This document shows, one piece after another, positions 33,055 to 43,314 of a stretch of DNA of 64,000 nt (the stretch's first letter is position 1; every line of letters starts with the position of its first letter). A program made the translations under genes and the position numbers. This stretch comes from Achromobacter arsenitoxydans SY8 (GTDB lineage: Bacteria; Pseudomonadota; Gammaproteobacteria; Burkholderiales; Burkholderiaceae_B): assembly GCF_000236785.1 (NCBI RefSeq), contig NZ_AGUF01000040.1:62001-126000 (forward strand), given 5' to 3'. A model generated the notes under the pieces. That model was not told the DNA's origin and searched no databases. It saw only the letters and a program-made list of their open reading frames with translations.

Positions 33055-33715
33055 CGCGCCGGCGCCCGTGCTGAGCGCGCGCGGGCTCGCCAGCCGGCGC
33101 GGGGGGCCCGTCCCCGTGGATTTCGACCTGCACGCGGGCCAGCTGCTGCATGTGCAGGGCGCCAACGGCAGCGGCAAGACCACCCTGCTGCGCATGCTGG
33201 CCGGTCTGCTGCGTCCCCTGAGCGGCGCCGTGCAGCGTGCGGGCGCCGACATCCGGCGCGACCCCGCCGCCCACTTCGCCCGCACGGCATACCTGGGACA
33301 TGGCAATGGCCTGTGCGGGGAACTGACCGCGCTGGAGAACCTGCGCTGCGCGCTGCACGTGGCCGGCACGCCCCATGGCGACGACGCCATCGCGGACTGC
33401 CTGCGGGCATGGCGCCTGGGCGCCTGCCTGCACACGCCGGCCGCCCGCCTGTCGCAGGGCCAGAGCCGCCGGCTGGCGCTGGCAGCCGTGGCGCTGGGCG
33501 CCAAGCCGCTGTGGCTGCTGGATGAGCCCGACGCGGGCCTGGACGCCGCCGGCCTGGACCAGTTGCGCCAATCGCTGGAAGCGCACCTGGCCGCTGGCGG
33601 CGCGGCCGTCGTCGCCTCGCACCGGCTGCCGGGCACGCCCGCCGCCCATACCCAAACCCTGAACATGGATGACTACGCGGATGCTGGCTACGCTGTCTCA
33701 GTTGGCGCTGCGTGA
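33041..33715 (+). CDS. ccmA: CcmA, ATPase subunit of the CcmABCD haem release complex
   Basis: A 224-residue ABC ATPase. Walker A is GANGSGKTT, the signature is [12 protein letters not shown], and Walker B is [12 protein letters not shown]. CcmA powers release of holo-CcmE from CcmC. The ATG at 33041 has GAGG 6 bases upstream and lies inside napC. The 3' end overlaps ccmB by 47 bases. Earlier codons in the same frame lie within napC and are not part of the protein. Confidence 0.93.
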   Translation: MRPADAPAPVLSARGLASRRGGPVPVDFDLHAGQLLHVQGANGSGKTTLLRMLAGLLRPLSGAVQRAGADIRRDPAAHFARTAYLGHGNGLCGELTALENLRCALHVAGTPHGDDAIADCLRAWRLGACLHTPAARLSQGQSRRLALAAVALGAKPLWLLDEPDAGLDAAGLDQLRQSLEAHLAAGGAAVVASHRLPGTPAAHTQTLNMDDYADAGYAVSVGAA

Positions 33716-34346
33716 GGTCCGGCTGGCCTGGAGGCGACCGGCAGACACGCTGGGCGCCACGCTGTTCTTCATCGTCGCGGGCTCGCTGTTCCCGCTGGCG
33801 GTCGGCCCCGACCCCGCCCTGCTCCTGGCGATCGGGCCGGGCGTGCTTTGGGTGTGCGCCCTGCTGGGCATCCTGCTGAGCCTGCATCGCCCCTTCGCGC
33901 AGGACTACGACAACGGCGCCCTCGAACAGCTATTGGTGTCGCCGCACCCGCTGCCCCTGCTGGTGGGCGTGAAGCTGGCGGCGCACTGGTTCAGCAGTTG
34001 CCTGCCGCTGATCCTGGCCAGTCCGGTGCTGGCCCTGCAGTTCGGCCTGCCGCCCCATGCGATCAGCATCCTGGCGCTGTCCCTGCTGCTGGGCACGCCC
34101 ACGCTGGCGCTGGTGGGCGGGCTGGGCGCGGCGCTGACGCTGGGCCTGCGCGGCGGCGCGCTGCTGCCGCTGCTGGTGCTGCCGCTGTATGTGCCGGTGC
34201 TGATCTTCGGCGCGGGCGCGGTGTCGGCCACGCACGCGGGCCTGGGCGCGGGGCCTCAGCTTTCCCTGCTGGGCGCCTGCCTGTGCCTGGCGATCCTGCT
34301 TTGCCCCTGGAGCGCCTCGGCGGCGCTGCGTGTGGCGTTGGACTGA
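33669..34346 (+). CDS. ccmB: CcmB, membrane subunit of the haem release complex
   Basis: A 225-residue polytopic membrane protein with about six hydrophobic segments. [18 protein letters not shown] opens it, and the FAQDYDNGALEQLLVSPHPL region is highly characteristic of CcmB. With CcmA it forms the ABC transporter-like part of the CcmABCD complex. The first ATG is at 33669 and a second in-frame ATG at 33681 is equally possible. It overlaps ccmA at its start. Confidence 0.92.
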   Translation: MTTRMLATLSQLALREVRLAWRRPADTLGATLFFIVAGSLFPLAVGPDPALLLAIGPGVLWVCALLGILLSLHRPFAQDYDNGALEQLLVSPHPLPLLVGVKLAAHWFSSCLPLILASPVLALQFGLPPHAISILALSLLLGTPTLALVGGLGAALTLGLRGGALLPLLVLPLYVPVLIFGAGAVSATHAGLGAGPQLSLLGACLCLAILLCPWSASAALRVALD

Positions 34347-34356
34347 GGCTGCCGCC

Positions 34357-35136
34357 ATGCAAAACCAATCCGCCCTCGATTCCCGCGCCGCCCCGCGACG
34401 CGCGGGCTGGCTGCGCTACGCATCGCCCGCGGTGTTCTATCCGCTGGCCGGCAGGATGATCCCGTTCCTGGCGCTGGGCGCCGCGCTCTTCGCATGCGCC
34501 GGGCTGTACATCGGCCTGGTCGTGGCGCCCGTCGACAGCCAGCAGGGCGAGGTGTATCGCATCCTCTTCATCCACGTGGCCGCGGCCTGGATGTCGATGT
34601 TCCTGTACCTGGTGATGGCGGGCTACGCCGCGCTGGGGCTGATCCTCAACACGCGGCTGTCGTTCATGATGATGCGCGCGTTGGCGCCCACGGGCGCGCT
34701 CTTCACCTTCCTGACCCTGTGGACGGGCGCATTGTGGGGCAAGCCGACCTGGGGCACGTGGTGGGTGTGGGACGCCAGGCTAACGTCCGAACTGATCCTG
34801 CTGTTCCTGTACCTGGGCTTCATGGCCCTGCAGGCCGCCACCGACGACACGCAGCGCGCGGACCGGGGCGGCGCGATCCTGCTGCTGGCCGGCGTCATCA
34901 ACGTGCCCATCATCTATTTCTCGGTGCAGTGGTGGAGCACCCTGCACCAGGGCGCCTCCATCAACCTCACCACGGCGCCCAGCATGGCCCGCATCATGGT
35001 GACCGCCATGCTGCTGATGGTGGCCGCCTTCTGGCTGTACAGCGCCGCGGTGGCGCTGGCGCGCGTGCGCGGCATCATCGCGGAGCGGGAGCCGGGCGCC
35101 GTGCAAGCGGGCAGCCCGCGGGAGGACGCCCGATGA
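34357..35136 (+). CDS. ccmC: CcmC, haem-handling membrane protein
   Basis: About 259 residues with six membrane segments and the WWD signature [19 protein letters not shown], which binds haem. The conserved histidines lie in [14 protein letters not shown] and [10 protein letters not shown]. CcmC loads haem onto CcmE. ATG at 34357 was preferred over an upstream GTG in the same frame that overlaps ccmB. Its TGA overlaps the ccmD ATG. Confidence 0.93.
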   Translation: MQNQSALDSRAAPRRAGWLRYASPAVFYPLAGRMIPFLALGAALFACAGLYIGLVVAPVDSQQGEVYRILFIHVAAAWMSMFLYLVMAGYAALGLILNTRLSFMMMRALAPTGALFTFLTLWTGALWGKPTWGTWWVWDARLTSELILLFLYLGFMALQAATDDTQRADRGGAILLLAGVINVPIIYFSVQWWSTLHQGASINLTTAPSMARIMVTAMLLMVAAFWLYSAAVALARVRGIIAEREPGAVQAGSPREDAR

Positions 35137-35297
35137 GCTGGGACACCCTGTTCTCCCTGCAAGGGCACGGCCCGTTCATCCTGGGCGCCTATGGCGTAAC
35201 CCTGGCGCTGATGGGGCTGGAAGTCTATACGCTGTGGCGGCGTGCGCGACGCCGCCGCGACGCCTCCCCGCCCCCGGCGGCGCGGAGGCGGCCATGA
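35133..35297 (+). CDS. ccmD: CcmD, small membrane protein of the CcmABCD complex
   Basis: A 54-residue protein with one membrane helix (about residues 15-35; [21 protein letters not shown]) followed by a strongly basic tail (RRARRRRD), the standard CcmD layout. It helps release holo-CcmE from CcmABC. The ATG overlaps the ccmC stop (ATGA), and its own TGA overlaps the ccmE ATG. Confidence 0.88.
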   Translation: MSWDTLFSLQGHGPFILGAYGVTLALMGLEVYTLWRRARRRRDASPPPAARRRP

Positions 35298-35749
35298 GCC
35301 CGCGCAAACGCCGCGCCTTCGCCATTGCCGGCGGCCTCTGCCTGCTGGCGCTGGCCGCGGCGCTGGTGCTCAATGCGCTGCAATCGAACCTGGTGTTCTT
35401 CTTCAGCCCGACGCAGGTCGCGGCGCGCGAGGCGCCTGCAAGCGGCAGCTTCCGCGTGGGCGGCCTGGTCGAACAGGGATCGCTGCGGCGCGAGGCCGAC
35501 GGCCTGACGCTGCGCTTTGCCGTGACCGACACCGCGCATGTGGTGCCGGTGACCTATCAGGGGCTGCTGCCCGACCTGTTCCGCGAGGGCAAGGGCGTGG
35601 TGGTGGCCGGCAAGATGGGCGCGGACGGCGTGTTCCGCGCCACCGAGGTGCTGGCCAAGCACGACGAAAACTACATGCCGCCCGAGGCGGCGGACGCCGT
35701 CAAGCGCGCCGAGGCCGCGGCCGCCACCTTGAAGACGGAGACCCGATGA
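35294..35749 (+). CDS. ccmE: CcmE, periplasmic haem chaperone
   Basis: A 151-residue protein with an N-terminal membrane anchor (about residues 8-30) and an OB-fold domain. The covalent haem-binding His is in [12 protein letters not shown] (HxxxY motif). CcmE carries haem from CcmC to CcmF. The start overlaps ccmD and the stop overlaps ccmF (ATGA). Confidence 0.95.
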   Translation: MSPRKRRAFAIAGGLCLLALAAALVLNALQSNLVFFFSPTQVAAREAPASGSFRVGGLVEQGSLRREADGLTLRFAVTDTAHVVPVTYQGLLPDLFREGKGVVVAGKMGADGVFRATEVLAKHDENYMPPEAADAVKRAEAAAATLKTETR

Positions 35750-37782
35750 TTCCCGAAATCGGCCTGTTCAGCCTGATCCTGGCGCTGCTGGCGGCGCTGT
35801 GCCAAGGCATCCTGCCGCTGATCGGCGCGGCCACCGGCTGGCAGGCGGGACTGCGCGTGGCGCGCCCGGCGGCCATCGGCCAGTTCGGGCTGACCACCGT
35901 GGCCTTCGCCTGCCTGGCGTGGTCGTTCGTGCACAACGATTTTTCGGTGCTGTACGTGGCCGCCAATTCGCATGCGGACCTGCCGGCCGCCTACCGCTTT
36001 GCCGCGGTCTGGGGCGGACACGAAGGGTCCCTGCTGCTCTGGCTGTATCTGCTGACGGCCTGGACCCTGGCCGTGGCGCTGTGCAGCCGGGGGCTGCCGC
36101 TGCCATTCGTGGGCCGGGTGCTGGCGGTGATGGGCTGGATCAGCGTGGGCTTCCTGCTGTTCATGCTGTTCCTGTCCAACCCCTTCGAACGCCTGCTCCC
36201 GCCCGCCATGGCCGGACGCGACCTGAATCCGCTGCTCCAGGATCCGGGCATGATCGTGCATCCGCCCATGCTGTACATGGGCTACGTGGGGTTTTCAGTG
36301 GCGTTCGCCTTCGCCATCGCGGCGCTGCTGTCCGGAGAACTGGACGCGCTGTGGGCGCGCTGGGTGCGGCCCTGGACCCTGGCCGCGTGGACGTTCCTGA
36401 CCATCGGCATCCTGCTGGGCAGCGCCTGGGCCTACTACGTGCTGGGCTGGGGCGGATGGTGGTTCTGGGATCCGGTAGAGAACGCCTCGTTCATGCCCTG
36501 GCTGGCGGGCACCGCGCTGATCCATTCGCTGATCGTCACCGAGCGGCGGGGCGCGTTCCGCAGCTGGACCGTGCTGCTGGCGATCTGCACGTTTTCGCTC
36601 AGCATCCTGGGCACCTTCCTGGTCCGTTCCGGCGTGCTGACCTCGGTACACGCGTTCGCCGTGGATCCCGGCCGCGGGCTGTACATCCTGGCCTTCATGA
36701 CAGTGGTCGTCGGCGGGTCGCTGACGCTGTATGCGTGGCGCGCGCCCTCGGTGGGACTGGGCGGCGGCTTCTCGCTGCTGTCGCGCGAGTCCCTGCTGCT
36801 GTCCAACAATGTCGTGCTCACCGTCGCGGCAGGCTCGGTGCTGCTGGGCACGCTTTATCCCGTCGTGCTCGACGTGCTGGATTGGGGCAAGATCTCCATC
36901 GGGCCGCCCTACTTCGAAGCCGTATTCGTGCCGCTGATGACGCCCGCGATTTTCCTGATGGGCGTCGGCCCGGTGGCCCGCTGGAAACAGGCCGAGGTCC
37001 CCGACCTGGGCCGGCGGCTGCGCGCCGCGTTCGTTGTCAGCGTGCTGACCGCCGTGCTGACGCCGCTGGCGATGCCGGGCCCCTCGCGCTTCGGGTCCCC
37101 CATGATCATCCTGGGCCTGTGGCTGGCCGCCTGGTCCGTGGCCAGCGCCGCCACTCACGCCTGGCAGCGCCTGACCGACGGCGACGGCGAGCTGCTGCGG
37201 CGGCTGGGGCGCCAGCCCCGGTCCTGGTACGGCATGCTGCTGGCGCACGCGGGCGTGGGCGTCTTCATCGCGGGCGTCACGCTGGCCAATGGCTACGAGG
37301 TCAAGCACGAAGTGCGGCTGGACGTGGGCGCCACCCGCGAAGCCGGCGGCTACCAGTTCACCTTTGCCGGCGTCGGCCCCGCGACGGGCCCCAACTACAG
37401 CGCGCAGCGCGCCGTCTTTCATGTCGTGCGCGACGGCAAGCCGGTGGTGACGCTGTATCCGGAAAAGCGCCTCTACACCGTGCAGGACATGGCGCTGAGC
37501 CAGGCCGACATCGACAGCGGCTTTTCCCGCGATCTCTTTGTAGCGCTGGGCGACCCCGTGGGCGACAACGCCTGGACGGTGCGCATCCAGGTCAAGCCCT
37601 TCATGACCTGGATCTGGACCGGGTGCATCCTGATGGCCCTGGGCGGCCTGCTGGCGGCCGGCGACGGACGCTACCGGCGCGCGCGGGAAGCGGACGCGAA
37701 GGCGCGGGCGCGTGAGACGCGCGCCCCCGCGCCCGGCGCGCCCCAGGCCAACGCCGGCCGCGCCGCGCGGGAGGGCTACTGA
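35746..37782 (+). CDS. ccmF: CcmF, cytochrome c haem lyase subunit
   Basis: A 678-residue polytopic protein. The WWD signature [20 protein letters not shown] is intact, and the His-bearing [12 protein letters not shown] and [11 protein letters not shown] segments are present. CcmF with CcmH attaches haem to apocytochromes. The last 30 residues are Ala/Arg-rich. The gene is coupled to ccmE by ATGA and to ccmG by TGATG. Confidence 0.94.
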   Translation: MIPEIGLFSLILALLAALCQGILPLIGAATGWQAGLRVARPAAIGQFGLTTVAFACLAWSFVHNDFSVLYVAANSHADLPAAYRFAAVWGGHEGSLLLWLYLLTAWTLAVALCSRGLPLPFVGRVLAVMGWISVGFLLFMLFLSNPFERLLPPAMAGRDLNPLLQDPGMIVHPPMLYMGYVGFSVAFAFAIAALLSGELDALWARWVRPWTLAAWTFLTIGILLGSAWAYYVLGWGGWWFWDPVENASFMPWLAGTALIHSLIVTERRGAFRSWTVLLAICTFSLSILGTFLVRSGVLTSVHAFAVDPGRGLYILAFMTVVVGGSLTLYAWRAPSVGLGGGFSLLSRESLLLSNNVVLTVAAGSVLLGTLYPVVLDVLDWGKISIGPPYFEAVFVPLMTPAIFLMGVGPVARWKQAEVPDLGRRLRAAFVVSVLTAVLTPLAMPGPSRFGSPMIILGLWLAAWSVASAATHAWQRLTDGDGELLRRLGRQPRSWYGMLLAHAGVGVFIAGVTLANGYEVKHEVRLDVGATREAGGYQFTFAGVGPATGPNYSAQRAVFHVVRDGKPVVTLYPEKRLYTVQDMALSQADIDSGFSRDLFVALGDPVGDNAWTVRIQVKPFMTWIWTGCILMALGGLLAAGDGRYRRAREADAKARARETRAPAPGAPQANAGRAAREGY

Positions 37783-38303
37783 TGCTGCGCTACCTGCTGC
37801 CGCTGGCCGCCTTCCTGGCCATGGCCGTATTCCTGGCGATGGGCTTGTCGCGCGATCCGCGCGCGGTTCCCTCGGCCATGATCGACAAGCCGGCCCCCGC
37901 CATCGGCCTGCCCGTCCTGCTGGAACCGGACAGGAAGCTGGACGTGGAATCGCTGCGCGGCAAGGTCTGGCTGCTGAACGTGTGGGCGTCCTGGTGCGGC
38001 CCCTGCAAGGAGGAGCTGCCGGTGCTGCGCGAGGCGGCGCAGCGCCACGGCATCGCGCTTTATGGCCTGAACTACAAGGACAAGCCCGACGACGCGCGGG
38101 ACTGGCTGGCGCGCAACGGCAATCCCTACATTGCGTCGGCCAGCGACGTCGACGGCCGGGTCGGCATCGAATATGGCGTCTACGGCGTGCCCGAAACCTT
38201 TGTGATCGACGGGGCGGGCCGCATCCGCTACAAGCACCTGGGCCTGATCACGCCCGAGCTCTGGCGCACCCGCCTGCAGCCCGTCATCGAGTCGCTGCAA
38301 TGA
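37782..38303 (+). CDS. ccmG: CcmG/DsbE, thioredoxin-like thiol:disulfide protein
   Basis: A 173-residue membrane-anchored (residues 1-22) thioredoxin-fold protein with active site WASWCGPCKEE and the cis-proline segment GVYGVPETFVID. It reduces the apocytochrome CXXCH cysteines or the CcmH disulfide before haem attachment. Its ATG shares a base with the ccmF stop, and its stop overlaps the ccmH ATG. Confidence 0.95.
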   Translation: MLRYLLPLAAFLAMAVFLAMGLSRDPRAVPSAMIDKPAPAIGLPVLLEPDRKLDVESLRGKVWLLNVWASWCGPCKEELPVLREAAQRHGIALYGLNYKDKPDDARDWLARNGNPYIASASDVDGRVGIEYGVYGVPETFVIDGAGRIRYKHLGLITPELWRTRLQPVIESLQ

Positions 38304-38770
38304 AAGCGCCGTCTTCCCCGTTCTTCGTCCTGCTGCTCGCCGCGCTGCTGCTGGCGGCCGCTGCAGTCCGCGCGCAGCCCGCGCCACCGCCCCCGCTGAC
38401 GGCCGCGCAGGAACAGCGCGCCGACAAGCTGGCCCACGGCCTGCGTTGCCTGGTCTGCCAAAACCAGACGCTGGCCGAATCGAATGCGCCGCTCGCGCTG
38501 GACATGCGCAACCTGATCCGCGGCCAGTTGGCCGACGGCAAGACAGACGCGCAGATCATGAGGTTCTTCGAGGACCGCTATGGCGACTTCGTCCGCTACG
38601 ACCCGCCCTTCAAGCCCATCACCTGGCTGCTCTGGCTGGGCCCGTTCGCCTTGCTGGCGGTGGGCTTCCTGGTGTTGGCGCGCACCCTCAAGCGCCGCGC
38701 CGGCGTGCGGCCGCCCCTGACCGCGGATGAACGCGCCCGCGCCGCCCGCTTTCTGGATCCCGGCCCATGA
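38300..38770 (+). CDS. ccmH: CcmH (CycL-type), haem lyase thiol subunit
   Basis: A 156-residue protein. The signal peptide ends near AAVRAQPA, and the redox motif LRCLVCQNQTLAES (RCXXC) is followed by a C-terminal membrane helix (ITWLLWLGPFALLAVGFLVL). It lacks the fused TPR domain of E. coli CcmH, which is here a separate gene (ccmI). It is coupled by ATGA to both neighbours. Confidence 0.93.
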   Translation: MKAPSSPFFVLLLAALLLAAAAVRAQPAPPPPLTAAQEQRADKLAHGLRCLVCQNQTLAESNAPLALDMRNLIRGQLADGKTDAQIMRFFEDRYGDFVRYDPPFKPITWLLWLGPFALLAVGFLVLARTLKRRAGVRPPLTADERARAARFLDPGP

Positions 38771-40077
38771 CCACGCTCTGGCTTGCCGTCGTGGCCCTGC
38801 TGCTGGCCACCCTGTTCTGCCTGATCCCGCCGCTGCTGCGCCGCACGCCGGCCGCCGAGGGCGACACGGACGCGAGCGTGCGCGCGTTCTACCTTGCGCA
38901 GCGCGAACAACTTCGGCGCGACCTGGCCGGCGGCGCGCTGAGCGCCGAGGCGCATGCGCGCGCTGAAGAGGAATTGCAGCGCGATCTGCTGCAAGACCTG
39001 GCGCTGCGCCGCGCCCGGGGCGCGCCCGCGGGCGGACAGCGCGCCGGGATTGCCGCCGCCTGCCTGCTCAGCATCGCGATCCCGGTCGGCGCGGTGCTGC
39101 TGTACGGCCAGTTGGGCAATCCGCGCGCCGCCGCCGACCTGACGATGGCCCCGGCCGCCGAACCGCACGCCGCGGACACCGGCGGCGACATGGCGCTGGC
39201 CGTCAATGCGCTGGCGCAGCGCCTGCGCGCCGCGCCCGACGACCCCGACGGCTGGTACATGCTGGCCCGGTCCTATGAAACCCTGGGACGATTCAACGAT
39301 GCGGTGGCCGCCTATCAGCAGGTGCTCAGGCTGGTGCCCGGCCAGCCTGCGGTGCTGGCCGACCTGGCCGACGCCCTGCTTTCCGCCAAGCAGGGCGAGC
39401 CCGACGAGGCCTCGATCGCGGCCGTGGCCCAGGCCCTGGACGCGCAGCCGGACCAGCCCAAGGCGCTGGCGCTTGCCGGGATGATGGCGTTGCGCCGGGG
39501 CGACCCGGGCGACGCGCTGGTGCATTGGGAACGCCTGCGGACGTTGTTGCCGCCCGACTCCGAGGCCGCGCGCCAGATACAGACCAATATCGCCCAGGCC
39601 CGCGCCATGGCCTCGGGCGCGCCCGTTGCGGAATCGGCAGCCGCTGGTTCGCAGACTGCTGGACTGCCGGGCACCGGGGCGCCGGCCGCCGGATCGCCAA
39701 CCGCGAGCGGCGCCTCCGCCCCGCCCTCTTCACCCGCGCGCATCACCGGCCGCGCCCGCATTGCCGAAGCGCTGCGCGCTAAAGTCCAGCCCGACGATAC
39801 CGTCTTCATCCTGGCGCGGCCTGCCGAGGGATCGCGCATGCCCGTCGCCATCCTGCGGCTGCGGGTGGCGGACCTGCCGCGCGACTTCGTGCTGGACGAC
39901 AGCACGTCCATGTCGCCGCAGGCCACCCTGTCGGGGGCCGGCAAGGTGCAAGTAGAGATCCGGGTCAGCCGGTCGGGCGGCGCCGCCGCCCAGCCCGGCG
40001 ACCTGAACGGCTTGCTGCCCGGTGTCGGCGTCCATGCCGAAGGCCTGGACCTGGTGGCCGACACCGTCCTTCCCTAG
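38767..40077 (+). CDS. ccmI: CcmI/CycH-type TPR protein of cytochrome c maturation
   Basis: A 436-residue protein. An N-terminal membrane helix, a basic/acidic coiled region (about 40-80), and a second helix (AAACLLSIAIPVGAVLLYG) are followed by TPR-like repeats (MLARSYETLGRFNDAVAAYQ). After an Ala/Ser/Pro-rich linker (about 275-325) comes a C-terminal domain ending in DLVADTVLP. CcmI-type proteins capture apocytochromes for CcmFH. It is the last gene of the nap-ccm unit, and its stop lies one base from the stop of the convergent ttrA. Confidence 0.9.
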   Translation: MTTLWLAVVALLLATLFCLIPPLLRRTPAAEGDTDASVRAFYLAQREQLRRDLAGGALSAEAHARAEEELQRDLLQDLALRRARGAPAGGQRAGIAAACLLSIAIPVGAVLLYGQLGNPRAAADLTMAPAAEPHAADTGGDMALAVNALAQRLRAAPDDPDGWYMLARSYETLGRFNDAVAAYQQVLRLVPGQPAVLADLADALLSAKQGEPDEASIAAVAQALDAQPDQPKALALAGMMALRRGDPGDALVHWERLRTLLPPDSEAARQIQTNIAQARAMASGAPVAESAAAGSQTAGLPGTGAPAAGSPTASGASAPPSSPARITGRARIAEALRAKVQPDDTVFILARPAEGSRMPVAILRLRVADLPRDFVLDDSTSMSPQATLSGAGKVQVEIRVSRSGGAAAQPGDLNGLLPGVGVHAEGLDLVADTVLP

Positions 40078-40078
40078 G

Positions 40079-43000
40079 CTAGGCGCGTTCGACCCGCGCC
40101 GGCAGGCCCTGGCGCACCGCCGCGCCCGATACCCAGTCGATCCAGACGTTGGCGTGTTCGCCGCGCGTGGCGTCGCCGAAGCCCAGGTCGTTCAGATTGA
40201 CTCCCGCCGCCAGCGCCGGATCGTGCGGCATGGGCTTGCCGTCCACGGTATGCGCGCGGGCGCCCAGCTCGGTATGGCCGTAGCCGTGCTCGATGCCCAG
40301 CGCGCCCGGCTGGATGCCGTCCCGCAGCAGCGCCAGCCCGGTCACCGAGCCGCCCGGCGTCACGATGCGCACCTTATCGCCGTTGCGGATGCCCAGCCGC
40401 TCGCCATCCTGGCGGTTGATCGACACCGGGTTGTGCGGGTGCACCTGGCGCAGCCGGTTCACGCCGATCGACATGGAACTCATCAGGTTGGACTTGAACG
40501 AGGTGAGCAGGAAGGGCCAGTTCTGCGCCGGATACTCCGCCCGCATGTCGCGCCCGTCGGCCAAGCGCGTCGGGTACCAGGTGGGACAGCCGCTGTAGCG
40601 CTCGCCCGTCATCGCATGGCGAAAGCCCGCCAGTTCCTCGCTCCAGACGTGCAGCGGCTTGGCGTAGGCCACGCGCGTCCGCCGTCCCTGGCCGCCGTCC
40701 GTCCAGGCGTCCTCCATTCTGTCGAAGCGGCCGCCGCGGCTCATCAGCATGGCCACCTGCCGCCATTCGCCCGGCTTGAGCTTCTGCTGCAAGAGCGGCG
40801 CATAGCGATCGACGCCGGTCAGCGCCATGTCGTCGTCGCTGGCCTCGGCCACGGGACGGCCGGCCGCGAAGGCGATGTTGGCCATGCCCCGCAGGAAGAA
40901 GTCCTCGGGCGTATCCAGCGCGTACTTGGCGCCGTCCTTGTCGGAAATGGCGCCGGCGCCGAAGCCCGGCATGCCCAGGCGCTTGGCGCAGGCGATCAGG
41001 AAGGTCTCCAGGCACACCGGCTCGTTCGTGGCCGTGCGCGCCACGCGCGGCGTCACGGCCGGCCAGCGCACGGTGGACGCCTTGGCGACCACGTCGGCCC
41101 AGGGCGCCGACACGCCCCAGCTTTCGTAGGTAACCGTGTCCGGCACGATGTAGTCGGCCAGCGCGTTGGTCTCGTTGATGAAGGGGTTGATCGACACCGA
41201 CAGCGGCAGGACGCGCGGATCCTTCAGCTTGTCCAGGGCAACGCTCTTGAACCCGGCAATGCCGTAGACCGGATTGCTCATATGGTTGAACCAGACCTTG
41301 GCCCGGTACGGATACCCGGCCAGCGCGGACGCCAGCATCTCGGAGCTGAGGCCGCCCGTGGCCGGGTACCACGGCGCCGCCGCCGGATAGGCGGGCTGCC
41401 CGGCCGCCTTCTTGCGCTTGAATTCGCTGGACTTCTCGTACGGGAAGCGGTTACGCGACAGCGACACGCCCTTGGGCGTGGCCTTGTTGGCGAAGCCGGC
41501 GATGTTGTAGCGCGGCCCCGCGCCATAGGGCGGGAACGGGCCGGCGTCCAGCACCAGCCCGCCTTCCACGTTCAGGTTGCCCACCAGGGTGTTCAGCATG
41601 GCGATGGCGTAGGCGGTATAAAAACCCGCCCCGCTCATGGTGCCGCCATGCGCGTCGGCCACGGCGCGCTTGCCATGGCTGGTGAAGCGCTCGGCCAGCG
41701 ACGCGATCTTCGCAGCCGGCACGCCGCACAGGTCGGCGTACTCGTCCAGCGACTTGCGGCGCGCCTCTACGCGCAGCAGCGACAGCGACGTGCAAACGCG
41801 CACGGGCGCGGACACGCCGGCCATGCCCGGCGCGTCGATTGCGTCATCCACGAACAGCTCGGCCGGCGAGGCCGCCGTGTGCGGCGCCAGCGTGCCGTCC
41901 GCAAGACGCACGACATACACGTCTTCCCACTTCTCGTCCGCATCGGCCGGACGCGCCCAGCCCATGTCCGCGCCGCGCAGAAAGCTCCCCAGGCGCGGAT
42001 GGCCGGCCTCGGCCACCACCAGGTGCGTCGCGTTGGTCCAGCCCGCCTCGCCCGCCGCCTTCATCGCCGCGGGGCCGGGTTGCGCCAGCATGCGGGCGTC
42101 GAAGCGCTCGTTGTCCAGGATCCAGCGGATCAGGCCCATGGCCAGCGCCAGGTCGCTGGCCGGATTGACGGCCACCCATTCGTTGCCCGATCCCGCCGAC
42201 AGGCTGGACGACGCGGGCAGCACCGGCGACACGACCACATAGGTAAAGCCGGATTCCTCCGGCCGCACACGCGCTTCCGCCAACTGGCGGGCCTGGCGCT
42301 GGAACGGGTTGCCGGCCTGCGCCGGCGCCGCGCCGATAAACAGGCCAAAGCGCGCGTTGTCCCAGTCGGGCTTGCCGTGCGGCATGCCCTTCAGATCGCC
42401 CAGAGCCGCGCCCGCGCCCACGCGGAAACTCTGTCCGCAATAAGAGCCGTGGTTGCTGAAGTTGACGGTGCCGAACGACTGGCCGGCAAAGCGCTGGATC
42501 AGCGGCGTGCGGCCTTCGTTGGAGGCGTCGGTGAACAGGAACTGGTTCACCTTGGCGCCGTATTCAGGATTCTGCGGGTCCAGCGGCGTCTCGCGGTCGT
42601 AGATCGCGCGCAGCCCGTCCACATGGCCCTCGCCGAACAGGTCGCCGCCTTCGCACACTTCCTCCACCAACTGCTCGAAGCTGATCGTCTGCCACTTGCC
42701 TTCGCCGCGCTTGCCCACGCGCTTCATGGGCTGCAGCACGCGGAAGGGGCTGTGCATCTGCTCCAGCATGGCCGAGCCGCGCGCGCACGACGTGGCGCGG
42801 CCTTCCAGACCGTTGTCGCCGCCCAGTTGCGCATAGACGTCGCGCACCGGCGTGTCCATGGCGGCGGGCCGCGTCGTGGCCAGCGGATGATAGGGATTGC
42901 CGGCCACGCGCAGGATGCGGTTTTCGGCCGTGTCCACGCGCAGCCGCACGCCGCACTGCGTCCAGCAGCCCAGGCAGCTGGACGGGCTGACCGTCTGGCC

Positions 43001-43276
43001 CGGCTGCGCGCTAAGCAGGCCCGACAACGGGTCGATGCGGAATTCGGGGGTGAGCGAGTTGCCGCGCACGGCGTGCGCCGTGGGAACGCCCGCGGTGCCC
43101 TGCGCCAGGCCCTTGACGGCCTTGGTCACGGTTTCGCCGTAGCCCGCCGCGAACGCCGCCATGCCGCCGGCCACCAGGCCGCCGCGCACCATCAGTTTGC
43201 GCCGGGCCTCGTCGCGAGGCTGGTCCGGGCCATCGTCCGCGGGGCGGCGCTTGTCGTCTTCGTGTTGATTGTCCAT
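40079..43276 (-). CDS. ttrA: TtrA-like tetrathionate reductase catalytic subunit (molybdopterin oxidoreductase)
   Basis: A 1065-residue Mo-bisMGD enzyme. A Tat-type signal (ARRKLMVRGGLVAGG, about residues 24-38) precedes the 4Fe-4S ligands C101, C104 and C108 (CLGCWTQCG) and C164. The NHGSYCGQ segment with C280 is a plausible metal ligand. The VHPHNPVSINRQDGERLGI and DKVRIVTPGGSV segments are typical of the C-terminal cofactor domain. Size and partners (ttrB, ttrC) fit tetrathionate reductase, which reduces tetrathionate to thiosulfate. A related sulfur or metalloid substrate cannot be excluded. The start at 43276 gives a normal leader; the longer upstream frame overlaps ttrC. Confidence 0.85.
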   Translation of the reverse strand: MDNQHEDDKRRPADDGPDQPRDEARRKLMVRGGLVAGGMAAFAAGYGETVTKAVKGLAQGTAGVPTAHAVRGNSLTPEFRIDPLSGLLSAQPGQTVSPSSCLGCWTQCGVRLRVDTAENRILRVAGNPYHPLATTRPAAMDTPVRDVYAQLGGDNGLEGRATSCARGSAMLEQMHSPFRVLQPMKRVGKRGEGKWQTISFEQLVEEVCEGGDLFGEGHVDGLRAIYDRETPLDPQNPEYGAKVNQFLFTDASNEGRTPLIQRFAGQSFGTVNFSNHGSYCGQSFRVGAGAALGDLKGMPHGKPDWDNARFGLFIGAAPAQAGNPFQRQARQLAEARVRPEESGFTYVVVSPVLPASSSLSAGSGNEWVAVNPASDLALAMGLIRWILDNERFDARMLAQPGPAAMKAAGEAGWTNATHLVVAEAGHPRLGSFLRGADMGWARPADADEKWEDVYVVRLADGTLAPHTAASPAELFVDDAIDAPGMAGVSAPVRVCTSLSLLRVEARRKSLDEYADLCGVPAAKIASLAERFTSHGKRAVADAHGGTMSGAGFYTAYAIAMLNTLVGNLNVEGGLVLDAGPFPPYGAGPRYNIAGFANKATPKGVSLSRNRFPYEKSSEFKRKKAAGQPAYPAAAPWYPATGGLSSEMLASALAGYPYRAKVWFNHMSNPVYGIAGFKSVALDKLKDPRVLPLSVSINPFINETNALADYIVPDTVTYESWGVSAPWADVVAKASTVRWPAVTPRVARTATNEPVCLETFLIACAKRLGMPGFGAGAISDKDGAKYALDTPEDFFLRGMANIAFAAGRPVAEASDDDMALTGVDRYAPLLQQKLKPGEWRQVAMLMSRGGRFDRMEDAWTDGGQGRRTRVAYAKPLHVWSEELAGFRHAMTGERYSGCPTWYPTRLADGRDMRAEYPAQNWPFLLTSFKSNLMSSMSIGVNRLRQVHPHNPVSINRQDGERLGIRNGDKVRIVTPGGSVTGLALLRDGIQPGALGIEHGYGHTELGARAHTVDGKPMPHDPALAAGVNLNDLGFGDATRGEHANVWIDWVSGAAVRQGLPARVERA

Positions 43277-43314
43277 TGCTATCTTTTCCCTGTTCTTTCG
43301 TCTTGCGGCCGGTC

